Below are positions 12,401 to 22,880 of a stretch of DNA of 64,000 nt, in pieces. The position numbers and the translations under genes were made by a program. Under the pieces are notes generated by a model, which saw nothing but the letters and a program-made list of their open reading frames with translations, had not been told where the DNA came from and ran no database searches. This DNA comes from Trissonchulus latispiculum (lineage: Eukaryota > Nematoda > Enoplea > Enoplida > Ironidae), in assembly GCA_030248195.1 (NCBI GenBank), contig JASAND010024053.1:54362-118361 (forward strand), read 5' to 3'. The stretch's first letter is position 1; each line of letters opens with the position of its first letter.

Positions 12401-13230
12401 TGACTGATTTCAGAAAGGAAGAGACCAGTAGCACAAATTCTTGATTATGCAAATTAGGACAGAAATTATTGGATTAGTCTGCTCATTAGCAGATGGAAAT
12501 CCGGGAATTTCAGGAGCCGGGAAAATTACTATCCGAATCCAGCTCAATATTCTGCTATCATTATGAGAGAGAAAATTTTCTTGACAATTTTTCTAAATAT
12601 ATACCTTGTTTCAAGAAGATTCCCATGTCACCCGAACATGTCAGTTATCGCTTGACTAGCGGCATACTTTCTTCGTTCACCCCTACGATCAGGTTTTTCG
12701 ACGACAAGGTGTCTGGTTATCCGTTCTGGAATTTTCTATGTGATCGGTTTACTGTTAGGAGTCTTGTTGGGGATTAGCAATCTGAACCTGTCCTGGGATT
12801 TGCAAATCTTGTTCGGCCTCCTTTCTGCACAAGATTTAACTTGTGCGACTGAATGACTTTTTTCATCTTGATCATAAAGAAATAATAAAAAACGCCTGCC
12901 TGCCGTCACTAAGGCAAGTCCGTCTACAAAGGGGACATTTGATTTGAGAAGCAGCAAAACTAACTGAGTTGCATCTATTTCCACAAAAAAATCAATCAAT
13001 AAATCTGTTCTTAGTTTGATTTTTTATGTTAGTTTAGTTTCAAAACTAAATATATAGTTGTATTTTGATTGGCTAGAACCACGCAAAATATAGTAGGTAC
13101 TGGAAACTATCCTGACATAACTGTTAACTATTTTATATATGTGACATACCGTATGAGGTTTTGAATTTTATAATACGGTACACGGCAAACTGGTTTGTCC
13201 GACCTACAACACCTGTAAACTGATCTGCCA
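9441..13230. other. Intergenic stretch, no gene recognised
   Basis: Only short unsupported reading frames occur. Small signals are: a tandem pair of about 45 bp with ggcaaccgggttgcaaaag (9600-9675), words of the cggattaaacggatta type (10865-10940), and a fragment of the 25-kb foldback element at about 11441-11490. Confidence 0.5.
11441..11490 (+). repeat. Fragment of a foldback element
   Basis: The words gaacattctc and ggtcggagcaccgttacg match the right arm of the element at 24997-25355. It is a solitary remnant without ends. Confidence 0.5.
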
Positions 13231-14960
13231 ATACCAAGAGTACATAATACGCAAAGCACCTACCCTCTAGGTTTGGTCCAGAAAATGAGGTTAGCCAACT
13301 GCTTGCACGACGCAGGCTTAGCTTTGAATAACTTAAAGTTTGTCACTTAGGTTACTCTAATTCGCTGGAATATCCAGACAAATTTTGATAACCTTACTAC
13401 TGGACAGTCTGAAAGTGTCAAATTTCAGCTGTAAATGATTATAACATCTTTGCCATAAAATAAAGCAAGACTCAGAAAGGACGCACATGCTACGTCATGT
13501 CTGATCATGTTTTCACAGTATTTCTTATACTTTTATCTTACTTGTTTTTTCCATATCTTTAAAGGCGCGCCTGGAAATCTTTTTAGGGCCCTCAATGAGA
13601 GGTGTTTTTTGTTTTTTTGGAAGGAGTATTCAACATAAAGAAGTGGATGGCTTTTAGATTGTTCATTATGGTTAGCTTATACCTTATCTTAGCTTCTGAT
13701 TACCCAGTCCCCATTATACGCACAATTCGTCTGGGGAAATGAGAGGGGATTTTGAAGTCAAGAAGAATATTAAAAATCTCAGTTTTCCGTGAAATGAAAC
13801 GCAAACTGGTGCATTTTGCCAATTTTCTGCGAACGCTCCGCCCATGCAGATTAGCCGGATAAGAAGGTGGGGAATTCGGAATGGTCGTTGGCAACAAAGT
13901 TAAGCTCTAAAATTTCTCCAGAGAATGGGAACCAATAATTATAAAATGTTATCACGTTTTCTCCCTCTTCCTGAAATTCATTTCCTGAAAGCTTTCTTCT
14001 GAGCCTGCCTCAAGGAAGAATTTCATGTGAGTGGCGAACTGCTTCGGGTAATGTCAGCTGGCAGTGACTTTGAATGACTCGCGGAAGCAGGAGTACATAA
14101 TACATAAGAGTGTGACAAGCTTGCAGTGTGAAAGATCATAGAGCTCGATTTCTTCACTTGAATTCAGCAGTGTCACAGATTTAGCATAACTTTGGTCTAG
14201 TTATCCGAAAATTGCGAACTAAAGCCTAAGGTAGTCTTGTGCCATCAAGCTCATTCGTCTGAGCAAGAGTTTATAATACCAGTCTGAGCCACTTTAGTAG
14301 TAATCAGAGAGTCATTTGACCAATCAATTTATTAAGTTCCTGCTATTGACATATGTAAACTCACCAACCCTGCCTTTTACATTTATTAAATTAAAATTGA
14401 AATGCTGTGGTCACCGTCGAACCTAAATTCAATTCTGATACCTGCTTTGTTATTAATCAAAGTTTATCCTGGATTTGTACTTCGAACTTTTCCTTTGTTT
14501 GCAGTAAACGGCCCAAGTTTGTACTCACATTTTTGGTCTACTTTATTGTTGATCCACAATTTTTATACAGTTAAAGTTACATATTTGACAGCAACAAAGA
14601 GATATAAAATTGTCACAGTTGGCCTCTGCTAGCTCCAGTTTTTACTGAACTTCTTGAAAACGCATATTTCTGCAAAGTGTCAGCGTAGGATGTTGCATGC
14701 TGAGAAGCCCCCCCCAGATTTCGGCCTAAATGTTTCGAGCATATCGCAGGCTTAATTCATCAGAAAGCATCTTCCTCAGCTCAAGTTTTATTTCTGATTA
14801 CTAGGTGGAGCAACCCTGTTGCCTTTTTACTGAAAGACTAACGACCTGGCGGACACACTCAGAATAAGTGAACCCTTTTTTCTAGTTCCCGATTCAGACA
14901 TTTTCGATTGATGAAATACATTTCTTTTCCTTTTATGCTAATCGAAAGTTTTTGTAGGGA
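13231..14960. other. Non-coding; short end-motifs of the foldback family
   Basis: CAAGAGTACATAATA occurs at 13235 and GGAGTACATAATA near 14090, matching the termini of the 15-631 family, without recognisable full copies. No gene was recognised. Confidence 0.35.
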
Positions 14961-14972
14961 TCCCGGAATTCC

Positions 14973-15122
14973 ATGGGACTAGCTTTGCCCTTCGTTTTCT
15001 GGGAGTTTTTTCCAAAACAGGTACCTGAGCCCCCACCTGACTTGAGTGAAAAATTAGCTGATAAGGCGGAAGCCAACTTTCTGCGACAGTTGGAAAAAAC
15101 CTTTGAGGAGGTTTGGGACTGA
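14973..15122 (+). CDS. Possible small protein or exon of 49 aa, unrecognised
   Basis: An ATG-started frame encodes 49 aa. A hydrophobic start (MGLALPFVFWEFF) is followed by a proline run, then an acidic/basic amphipathic stretch (LADKAEANFLRQLEKTF) ending at TGA. The part after 15019 is preceded by a plausible acceptor (CCAAAACAG), so it could instead be a terminal exon. Composition looks protein-like, but there is no homolog I can name and no neighbouring exon. It could be chance. Confidence 0.25.
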   Translation: MGLALPFVFWEFFPKQVPEPPPDLSEKLADKAEANFLRQLEKTFEEVWD

Positions 15123-15289
15123 ATAAGCCTCAATAGTCTCGACTTTCCAACTTTGACGACAAGGAGTTTGAAAAACAGGAACTTCATAAAATTAATTCCC
15201 CCCATGGACTAGATCCACTGACCTCTTGCTCTGTGACAAACTAATTTTTCGGCCACCTCACCCCAGTTGGTATTCCTGTTAGGGGTAGT

Positions 15290-15560
15290 GTCAGCATATT
15301 TTCAATTTTGTCTGGGATGGGGAGTGCTGACACTGAATAACTGCAATTGCAATTATCCGAGGTATTCTCCAAGGCTATCAGTACGTCCATTACTTCAACC
15401 GTAATGAAGGCCCCGTGGCAGCGCTCACCTGGACGGCGGCCACCCCTGGCACATGCTCGGTAAATTGCCGAAGGGGGGACAAATCCAAGGTTACCCCTGA
15501 ATGACTATCCGCGGCACCTGCTACATGTGAAGATGTATAAAACCCATTTTGGCACACCTC
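15290..15560 (-). repeat. SINE-like dispersed repeat, copy 2 (inverted)
   Basis: On the minus strand it shares ordered blocks with 1290-1450, including ggcaatttaccgagc, ggggtggccg, attacggttg, gtactgatagccttg and attcagtgtcagc. The tRNA-like head is not evident in this copy. Confidence 0.5.
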
Positions 15561-17104
15561 TGTAGCTAGAATATAATCAAATTGTTTTCTAACTATCATG
15601 CAACGACCTTCTTTGCACTGTTCATTGGATGGTAATTAGTTGATGGAGATTTAAAATATTTGCAAATTTGAATTTGAGACACTACACACAGAGTACATTA
15701 AGCTAATCTGTGGATCGTGTTTGTGTAGTAGTTGCGTTCTTATGTTCCCGGAAACACCTCCTTCCACAAGTTTCAACTTAGAATACAGCAACTGCAAAAG
15801 ACTTCTCTTTGTTTTCGCCACGCACGTCCAGGATCAGATCACTGCCAATCAAAAATCGACAAAACTAATTAGGTATAACTCTCTTAACTCTGTTCACTTC
15901 TGTGCTTAAGCTGGCCTTGCAGCTTCTTAGCTAAAACTTATTTCTGGCTGGGATTAAGTGGCAGTCTGTGTTTTTGAAACTTGGAAGAACTTAGCCCAGA
16001 AGTTTTTGGTTTATCATTTGTGCACGCCAAAATGGAATCTGTGATACATAGAAATTGACACAGACTGGAAGCGAAAGCGATTAGGAGGAGACTTGAGAAA
16101 GTGTGTATGTTATCGTTCTAGAATTAGGATTTTTTGGGGAGAGGGGAACTGATCCCTTAATCTCCTTGAAGAGAGCCAACAGTTGCCAAACTTAATCATT
16201 TTCCTTATAATGAGAAACATTCTCGGCGACTTCCTTATTGAGACGTTTGTTATAAACAAAACGTTCCCATCCAGTTAGACACTTTAGCTTTAGCAGCGGG
16301 ATTAGCCTTTTGTCGTAACGTTTTTGGTGACCGGCTATTCTTACGAACTTTGACTTTAAGCTAATGCTCAGCTATATAAGTGGCTTCAAGTTCAAGCTTC
16401 AGCTCCTCAAAAAATAGCTAGGACGACTTTTCCCTGAGACAGCGAACATTGTACAAGCGTTCAAATTTCGTTCGATGAGCTAATTACCGTTTTAGTTTTA
16501 ACTTCTATTTTTATCAACTTGGTTCAACACAATCTCCCGGCTTACAGGCAAATTGGAATATCGGAAATTAGAAGAAACAAGTTGCCCCCAAAAGGGGCAA
16601 TATTCCTTTGTAGACCTGTTATTATTCTAATGCTAGAGTCGACTTTGATCATTGCTCCGTTAAATGCAAAAAAGAAACTCCAGAGCTTGCAGGCTGCAGC
16701 TTCCTAACGTTCTACAATTCCTCTTGAAATCCGTTCGATTATTTATTTCGATATCAAACTACTAGTAGCTCCGAAATGTCTTATTATTTTTTGAGATTTC
16801 TTAGCAGACATACTTTCTTTCTGTAAAAAGGAAAAACGTTTCAGTACAAATGTCATCATTTTTCATTTTGTCATTCTGGCGAATTTGTATCACTTTTTCA
16901 TTTTGTCATTTTTCTGTGATTTTGTATCGCACAGTGCTACAGTAACTGATTGTTACGCCTATTTGAGCCCTACTTTTGAAGCCCAGCGCAAGTAGTTAAC
17001 TTATACAACTATTTTGCACTTTTCCTATGTAAAGACTGTGCATATAAATCAGATAATGGACAGTGCAGCGTGCGTATAACTGAGTTATACACGCACGCTG
17101 CAAG
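15561..17104. other. Intergenic, nothing recognised
   Basis: Only weak short frames occur. A short hairpin (gcagcgtgcgtataac and its complement) sits at about 17062-17099. Confidence 0.45.
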
Positions 17105-17212
17105 CTGGGAAGCCGGTCCCTAATCTAAATTGCTGTAGCATACAGTTGCCTGCATGCTACAGCAGTGTGTACAGACAGCTCTGTTGCACACCAAAAATTA
17201 GGCCTCCCAGCC
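17105..17212. repeat. Foldback hairpin
   Basis: The ends ctgggaagcc and ggcctcccag, and the inner words ttgctgtagcat and atgctacagcag, pair to give a hairpin of about 105 bp with a small loop. No ORF. It is probably a small non-autonomous element. Confidence 0.5.
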
Positions 17213-17335
17213 ATGGCAAGTAATAATGTTGCTGCCACGTCACGTTGAAATTTGTCTAAACTTAGCTGTCAGCTGCAACATAAATGAGTAAGGTTTCATC
17301 AATTAAGGAGAGGTTGAATCGTTGTATAAGTACTT

Positions 17336-17480
17336 TACAACACACCTTAGCGTTGATCACTAATTTCTACTGCGTACGTCGTATGGGAAGCCCTCGTGCG
17401 TGGTACTCGTGCCCCACACTCGGAGCTTCCCACACGGCGTGCGTATAAATCAGTGAATGCACGCTAAGGTGTGCTATAAA
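17336..17480. repeat. Foldback element of about 145 bp
   Basis: The terminal words acacaccttagcgt and acgctaaggtgtg are inverted, as are the inner words tatgggaagc and gcttcccaca. It is probably a hairpin-type MITE, related in layout to the one at 17105. Confidence 0.55.
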
Positions 17481-18128
17481 GTATACTAGTTACCTAATGC
17501 ACCTATGTGCAGCTCCCAAGCTGCACTGGTGCGCAAAAAACTGCAACCGTTAAGATTGCTGACAGCCAAAGACTGCGTGAAGCCTGTGAATTCGGCTGCT
17601 TTAATAGTTTCTGAACCTAATTTGCATAATCTGCATACAAAAAAACCACCTAAGCTAGCCCTGTGTTGAAGATAGGGCTTCTGAATAGAGAAATGACTCA
17701 CAATGCACAGAACATATTAGATCCCTTTTTATACATTCCTGCTCCAGCAGGAATAAAAAGAACAAGGAACACAAGCGATACCTCATTAACGGTATCTTTT
17801 GTTTGCAAGAAAATTGTTTACTGACGATAAAAAAATTTATGTTTCTATAATTACAGTAGTGTATTAGATTTTTCTGTAATTATGCTAATTACTTCCTGAC
17901 TTTCCTTAGTTTCTATGTTAATTGGAGCTCGGTTAGTTTGCAGCAACTTTTCAATCCACGTCGATGACAATCCCAACGAAATTTGCAATTTGTAAACAGG
18001 CGTACTTTCAACACTAATTCCTAATTAAAAACAAAAAATTTAATCAAGTAAGAATGGTTACTATTCAGCTAGCAGGGCTGATTTTTCACATTTTTTGTTT
18101 CGGAACATTGTTTTATCCGGATTAGAAC
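17481..18128. other. Intergenic, nothing recognised
   Basis: AT-rich sequence without supported frames, ending at the target duplication of the Polinton-like element. Confidence 0.45.
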
Positions 18129-18134
18129 CACACA

Positions 18135-19229
18135 AGTAGTATAGTAGGGCCATTTCGCACCCCACTCCCGGAGGGAGTGACCTTTTGACCTTTCCCGGCC
18201 TACCCTTGAGTTTTGTATGTATCCTCAGTTGTCTTTTGCCTTTACTTTCCTCATGATTGACCTTTCACAATTACGTCATCAATTCACGTAACTTCTATGT
18301 CTAATCCACTTTCCTTTCCGACCCTCTGAGTTCTTCCCCCGGGGCTTGGGACCCGGCGTCGGCCCATTACCGGACTACCTACCTACCTAATTCCTACGTG
18401 CCTACCTAACTTCCCTAACCTAATCTATTTACACTAACCTAAGCCCGGTACTAGTCTAATGTTTTTGTGTTTTCTGTTTTATTCCTTTTTTTATTTTCTA
18501 CACACAACATACAACAAATATGTACACAGTAGCCCTTATGAGGACTGTTGGGATAATGGGGTGCAGAGGCGAAGGCGGAGCTTGGTTCCCAGGGTTTGGG
18601 CGAGGCTGTCGGTAATTGGAATTTGTTTTTGGTCAATCATCCAAAGGTCAACCAAATCCGGCCCTTCTAAAATTCCCAAAAATGGCAATTCGAAAGTTCC
18701 TTTAAATTTAAAACTAGCCGACCTCCCATCCTCAATAGCTGTTTCCGGGGTGTAGTAGCATGGCGCACTGTAGTTCCAAATTTCCACCTCATTACCTTGA
18801 ACACTGAACCAACACCACCAAAACATTTTCGAGAGAGCTTTTAAAACCGACCGTCCACCACGACAGAACAAATGAGACTGATCTATTTTCCAATTTTTGC
18901 TCCTTTTATAGATTTTTGTCAATTCCCAAGAGGGTAGTTAGCGGTCCCCAAGGGACCAAGATCAAAAGCACCGACCGATTAGGTCATTAATCAAACTCGA
19001 CAAACTATCCCAGGAGGGTAGCTAAAATTTAACTCTGTGCGGTCCCAGGGGATAACATATGGCGAACGTGATTAAAAATAAAATTTAAGGTGGCGTCGTC
19101 CCAGGGGAAGGTCGATGAGATTGAAACCAGCTTACTGTCCAAACTTGATCACGATTTTGAGTCACTCCTACCTTACGTCTAGCCCACAGTTTTCAACTTT
19201 TATAGATATCCCCTTTACCTGTCTTGTCT
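18135..19229 (+). repeat. Left terminal inverted repeat of the Polinton-like element
   Basis: Read against the right arm, the outer 508 bp (to about 18642) show no difference. Changes then appear: about 20 substitutions in the 186-bp ORF section 18643-18826, two 1-bp indels just outside it, and only scattered changes in the innermost 300 bp. The arm ends in gtcttgtct before similarity stops. Confidence 0.85.
18536..18826 (-). CDS. 96-aa ORF in the left arm, function unknown
   Basis: It starts at the ATG that gives MFWWCWF and runs outward to the element's left end. A TATAAAAG word lies about 85 nt upstream, supporting a promoter. The protein is aromatic at the N-terminus, has no recognised domain and ends LSQQSS. 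The right-arm twin differs at 12 of the first 62 residues and at none of the last 34. Of 20 base changes I count 13 altering amino acids, so strong purifying selection is not evident. A longer antisense frame overlaps it. Whether it is translated is uncertain. Confidence 0.35.
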   Translation of the reverse strand: MFWWCWFSVQGNEVEIWNYSAPCYYTPETAIEDGRSASFKFKGTFELPFLGILEGPDLVDLWMIDQKQIPITDSLAQTLGTKLRLRLCTPLSQQSS

Positions 19230-19477
19230 TGCCCTAATTTCGCAACTACCTTGGTTTTATGCTCCGAGTCACTCCAATATTACTCCAAGTATACTTTTTT
19301 CTAATATGCCTTATGACCTGGCCTTGCCCTTTCCTTCCTAACCTTAATCTTCCGCTTCCGTAATTTTGTGCTCCGAGTCACTCCAAAGTTACACCGGTAC
19401 TGCTCCGAGCCAACACCGAGTATACACTGAGCATACACCGAGCTTACTCTATTTATGTTTTTAAATCTAAATTGTTT

Positions 19478-19906
19478 TCAATCGGACCCGCCCTCGTCGC
19501 CTTCTGTTTTTTCTGGTAGTACCATCGTATCTAGGTCGACGTTCTTTTCAATTGCTCGCTTAAGGGCCTCTTCATTAGAAAATTCATGCTCGTAGTCTAC
19601 CTGCTCATCCATAATCTTTTCGATAAGTGGGTCGTCAAGGAACTGTTTGCAACGTTGGATGTGAGTATAGATCAACCTGTTTAACTCTGCTCTAATTAAT
19701 GGTCTAAGTTCGTTGTAAGCCTCAACCTCAGATGTAGCCTCAAAATTGCCGTCAGTAAGGTACTCTTGGGTTAGTCTACCCATTCGTCGTTCATATTTCA
19801 CCTCAGCCCGGCGAACAAGCTCACCCCAAAATTCTCCAATCGGTCTTATCTTACTGCCAGAGTCACTACTTCTTGAGAGAGTACTTACATATGACTCAGA
19901 TATCAT
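19478..19906 (-). CDS. 142-aa helical ORF in the Polinton-like core
   Basis: The ATG at 19906-19904 overlaps the TGA of the zinc-finger ORF as ATGA. The product is charged and predicted by eye to be mostly helical, with segments such as EVEAYNELRPLIRAEL and NEEALKRAIEKNVDLD and an acidic tail (EGDEGGSD). I recall C2H2-plus-helical-tail proteins with a similar 'eAyn.L...R' layout in other Polinton-like elements, but that is memory, not a search. It may be made by reinitiation, by a -1 frameshift that fuses it to the finger, or from its own transcript. It is the longest frame of the element. Confidence 0.55.
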   Translation of the reverse strand: MISESYVSTLSRSSDSGSKIRPIGEFWGELVRRAEVKYERRMGRLTQEYLTDGNFEATSEVEAYNELRPLIRAELNRLIYTHIQRCKQFLDDPLIEKIMDEQVDYEHEFSNEEALKRAIEKNVDLDTMVLPEKTEGDEGGSD

Positions 19907-20022
19907 AGTCCGGTTTTGGCACGCTGACTATTTTGAACGTGACGCTTGAGGTTGAACGCCCTTGTGAAAGTCTGACCACATTCACCACACTGGTATGGAT
20001 TATTGTATTCGCAACTAGACAT
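19903..20022 (-). CDS. 39-aa C2H2-type zinc-finger ORF in the Polinton-like core
   Basis: The ATG at 20022 opens a frame with PYQCGECGQTFTRAFNLKRH. This has the Cys-x2-Cys, Phe, Leu and first His of a C2H2 finger at canonical spacing. Four residues after the His there is Ser, not His, and the frame stops at TGA 15 codons later without a clear second ligand, so the finger is incomplete as read. The stop overlaps the start of the 142-aa ORF. Upstream are several ATAAAAGCA words that could serve as promoter elements. Confidence 0.5.
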   Translation of the reverse strand: MSSCEYNNPYQCGECGQTFTRAFNLKRHVQNSQRAKTGL

Positions 20023-20048
20023 CTTTGTTAGAGTTAAGTATTGTGCCT

Positions 20049-20330
20049 GCTTTTATGTACTTTGTCGTTCGTGCTTTTATGTACGTGCTTTTATTGATTT
20101 CACTTGGTGCTTTTATGTACTTTGTCTTTGGTGCTTTTATTGATTGAGAGTCACTCCAAGCCTGCTCCGAGCTAACACCGAGTAAACACTGAGCATACTG
20201 AGCTTACACCGAGCCTTGCAATAATGGTGGGGGTAATGTTCGAATAATGTTGACCAAGGCAAAGAACAACTTCTGCTTTTATTGATTCGGCATGCTTTTA
20301 TGTGTTGTATGTACAATGTCTGTTTTTATT
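20049..20330 (-). promoter_or_regulatory. Repeated TATA-like and ACACCGAG words upstream of the zinc-finger ORF
   Basis: On the minus strand ATAAAAGCA recurs at least six times, the nearest about 30 nt before the ATG at 20022. Between them (20148-20215) is a cluster of ctccgag and acaccgag words, which also occurs at 19260-19295 and 19368-19450 beyond the 3' end of the 142-aa ORF. The paired placement suggests regulatory or packaging repeats; function is inferred. Confidence 0.4.
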
Positions 20331-20521
20331 GATCACAGACCGAAGTAGCAGCAGCCGAATGGACAGACTCTACGCAGTCTTCGGCTGTCTGCAATCAGAA
20401 ATGGTTGCGTATCTGTTGGCGGAGCGACCAGTGTAGCTTGTGGGATGGGGGGGAGGGGAGGGGCGGAGGTGGAAGGAGGGGGATAGGGGGGGCGGGGCAA
20501 ACCCCGGGGGGGCGCTAGACT

Positions 20522-21612
20522 AGACAAGACAGGTAAGGGATATCTATAAAAGTTGAAAACTGTGGGCTAGACGTAAGGTAGGAGTGACTCAAAATCGTGA
20601 TCAAGTTTGGACAGTAAGTGGTTTCAATCTCATCGACCTTCCCCTGGGACGACGCCACCTTAAATTTTATTTTTAATCACGTTCGCCATATGTTATCCCC
20701 TGGGACCGCACAGAGTTAAATTTTGCTACCCTCCTGAGACAGTCTGTTGAGTTTGATTAATGACTTAATCGGTCGGTGCTTTTGATCTTGGTCCCTTGGG
20801 GACCGTTAACTACCCTCTTGGGAATTGACAAAAATCTATAAAAGGAGTAAAAATTGGAAAATAGATCAGTCTCATTCATTCTGTCGTGGTGGAAGGTCGG
20901 TTTTGAAGCTCTCTCGGAAAATGTTCTGGTGGTTTTGGTTTAGTATTGAAGTTAATGAGGTGGAAATTTGGGAGTACAGTGCACCATGCTACTTCACCTC
21001 GAAAACAGCTACTGAGGATGGGAGGTCGGCTAGTTTTAAATTTAAGGGAAGTTTCGGATTACCATTTTTGGGGATTTTGGAAGGGCCGGATTTGGTTGAC
21101 CTTCGGATGATTGACCAAAAACAAATTCCAATTACCGACAGCCTCGCCCAAACCCTGGGAACCAAGCTCCGCCTTCGCCTCTGCACCCCATTATCCCAAC
21201 AGTCCTCATAAGGGCTACTGTGTACATATTTGTTGTATGTTGTGTGTAGAAAATAAAAAAAGGAATAAAACAGAAAACACAAAAACATTAGACTAGTACC
21301 GGGCTTAGGTTAGTGTAAATAGATTAGGTTAGGGAAGTTAGGTAGGCACGTAGGAATTAGGTAGGTAGGTAGTCCGGTAATGGGCCGACGCCGGGTCCCA
21401 AGCCCCGGGGGAAGAACTCAGAGGGTCGGAAAGGAAAGTGGATTAGACATAGAAGTTACGTGAATTGATGACGTAATTGTGAAAGGTCAATCATGAGGAA
21501 AGTAAAGGCAAAAGACAACTGAGGATACATACAAAACTCAAGGGTAGGCCGGGAAAGGTCAAAAGGTCACTCCCTCCGGGAGTGGGGTGCGAAATGGCCC
21601 TACTATACTACT
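20522..21612 (-). repeat. Right terminal inverted repeat of the Polinton-like element
   Basis: Inverted partner of 18135-19229. A G-rich tract (about 20440-20516) abuts it on the core side. Confidence 0.85.
20921..21211 (+). CDS. 96-aa ORF in the right arm, twin of the left-arm ORF
   Basis: It starts MFWWFWF and runs outward to the right end, with TATAAAAG at about 20836-20843. Relative to the left copy, two 1-bp indels lie just before this ATG, so the copies agree in frame only if translation starts here; the upstream TTG-started extension is then 5' UTR. Function unknown. Confidence 0.35.
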   Translation: MFWWFWFSIEVNEVEIWEYSAPCYFTSKTATEDGRSASFKFKGSFGLPFLGILEGPDLVDLRMIDQKQIPITDSLAQTLGTKLRLRLCTPLSQQSS

Positions 21613-21618
21613 CACACA

Positions 21619-22870
21619 TTAACGACTTAGACTGTATGAAATCCCATATTGTTAAGCTTTCATTACTTATTTTTATTATTAAACCGCAGTAAAAGAAATA
21701 TGGGATTTGCCTTTCAATCCTGTGAAAGTTCCGTCTCAACACGAAGCCTAGTTAATCAATTTTGCCTTTATTACACCCATTATTCGCTCCCTCCGGCTTT
21801 CTGTTCTTCGCTTTCGGTTTAGTTGGAAACCTATACTGTTTGAGAATTTTTTGTAGTGTTATTTCAGCAGTCGGTTTTAGTCTCAGTTTCAGTCGACGAT
21901 CCAAGATAATTTCAATTTCTTTTGCGTAGGGAACACAAAATAGTTTCAGTTTCAGCTCTTGTTAAAAACTATTGTTTCTAGCCTTCAGAAATTTACGATT
22001 ATTTAGATTCCCACTGAACAATATTACCGAGAAAGCTGCGTAGAACCTTCAAATATACAGGTTGTGAGGAAAGACTGAAAAAACTGGTTTCAGTTTCAGT
22101 CGGCGGCCTATAATGGTTGCAGTTTCAGGTCTCCTCCCGCCTTTCTTGATCCAACCCTCGTCTGCAAATATAGTTACTACTGCTGCTAACTCCAACGTCG
22201 TGTGATTTCAGTTTACGTTTCACTTTCAGTGACTGACAGGAAAAACCTGTATATACAACCTGAAATCTGAAATCTGAAACTTCGAAATCTCAAAAATCGA
22301 AATGCAATCGGTTTTTTCTGACCGCAACAGGATTTTGGTACACTCCCGGGTCGGCCGAACTTTGTCAAAGATTTGGGACGAAATCCGAACAAAAGCCGAA
22401 GTCAAAAGTGGTGAACCTGTGCCTGAAAGTGACCAACTCTTGCCTTCAAGTCACTGGCATTGCGAACCTTCCTATGTTTAGATCGCCCTTAGCTCTAAGC
22501 TGAGTTTCACAGAAACTTTTCCATTTCTTGTTTCACACAGACTCAGAAATTATGAAAAGGGAAGTTGAAGAAGCTGTGTCAATGTTAGGAGTTACAACAT
22601 TGCTTCGAGCCAAGTTAGGTAGGACCTATTATTTGTTCGGTGACACAGGAAGCAGCTTTGTCTGATGTAAATTTCAGTTGTCATATTTCATTTCAGTTCG
22701 ACTTTTGCTCATAATTACAGACGGAGGCTAGAGGCTTCTCTCTTTGGCAATTATTTTTATCACTAATTTGCGTCATCAATTCTTGGGTTTTGTTTTATAG
22801 TCTTGCTCTTGACAGTTGATATGAAGTTTTAAGTGAAGGCAGCTGCAGGAATACAGGTAGCAACTATAGC
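21619..22870. other. Non-coding, rich in GTTTCAGT words
   Basis: From about 21840 to 22290 the words gtttcagtttcagt and their variants recur many times at irregular spacing. No coding frame is supported. Confidence 0.4.
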
Positions 22871-22880
22871 ACGAGTACAT

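Larger units (their letters stand above)
18135..21612. mobile_element. Miniature Polinton/Maverick-like element
   Basis: The 3478-bp unit starts AGTAGTATAGTAGGG and ends in the exact complement. It is flanked by CACACA on both sides (18129-18134 and 21613-21618). The arms are inverted copies of about 1.09 kb (18135-19229 and 20522-21612) around a 1.29-kb core. A 6-bp duplication, 5'-AG ends and very long TIRs are established hallmarks of Polintons. Full elements are 15-20 kb and encode polymerase B, integrase, ATPase, protease and capsid genes. None of these is present, so this looks like a deletion derivative or a minimal relative that needs help in trans. It carries a zinc-finger ORF and a 142-aa ORF in the core and one 96-aa ORF per arm. 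The superfamily call is inference from structure. Confidence 0.7.

Noticed and set aside
13235..14110. A further full foldback element between the two CAAGAGTACATAAT-like words
   Set aside because: Both words point the same way and the arms do not pair, so they are not two ends of one element.
18459..18755. 98-aa antisense frame over the left-arm ORF (and 20989-21288)
   Set aside because: It overlaps the sense ORF completely and lacks an upstream promoter-like word. I cannot show that it is coding.
20825..20920. TTG-started extension of the right-arm ORF to 128 aa (and its mirror at 18827-18922)
   Set aside because: No ATG, and two offsetting 1-bp indels between arms fall here. A TATA-like word lies inside it, so it reads better as promoter and 5' UTR.
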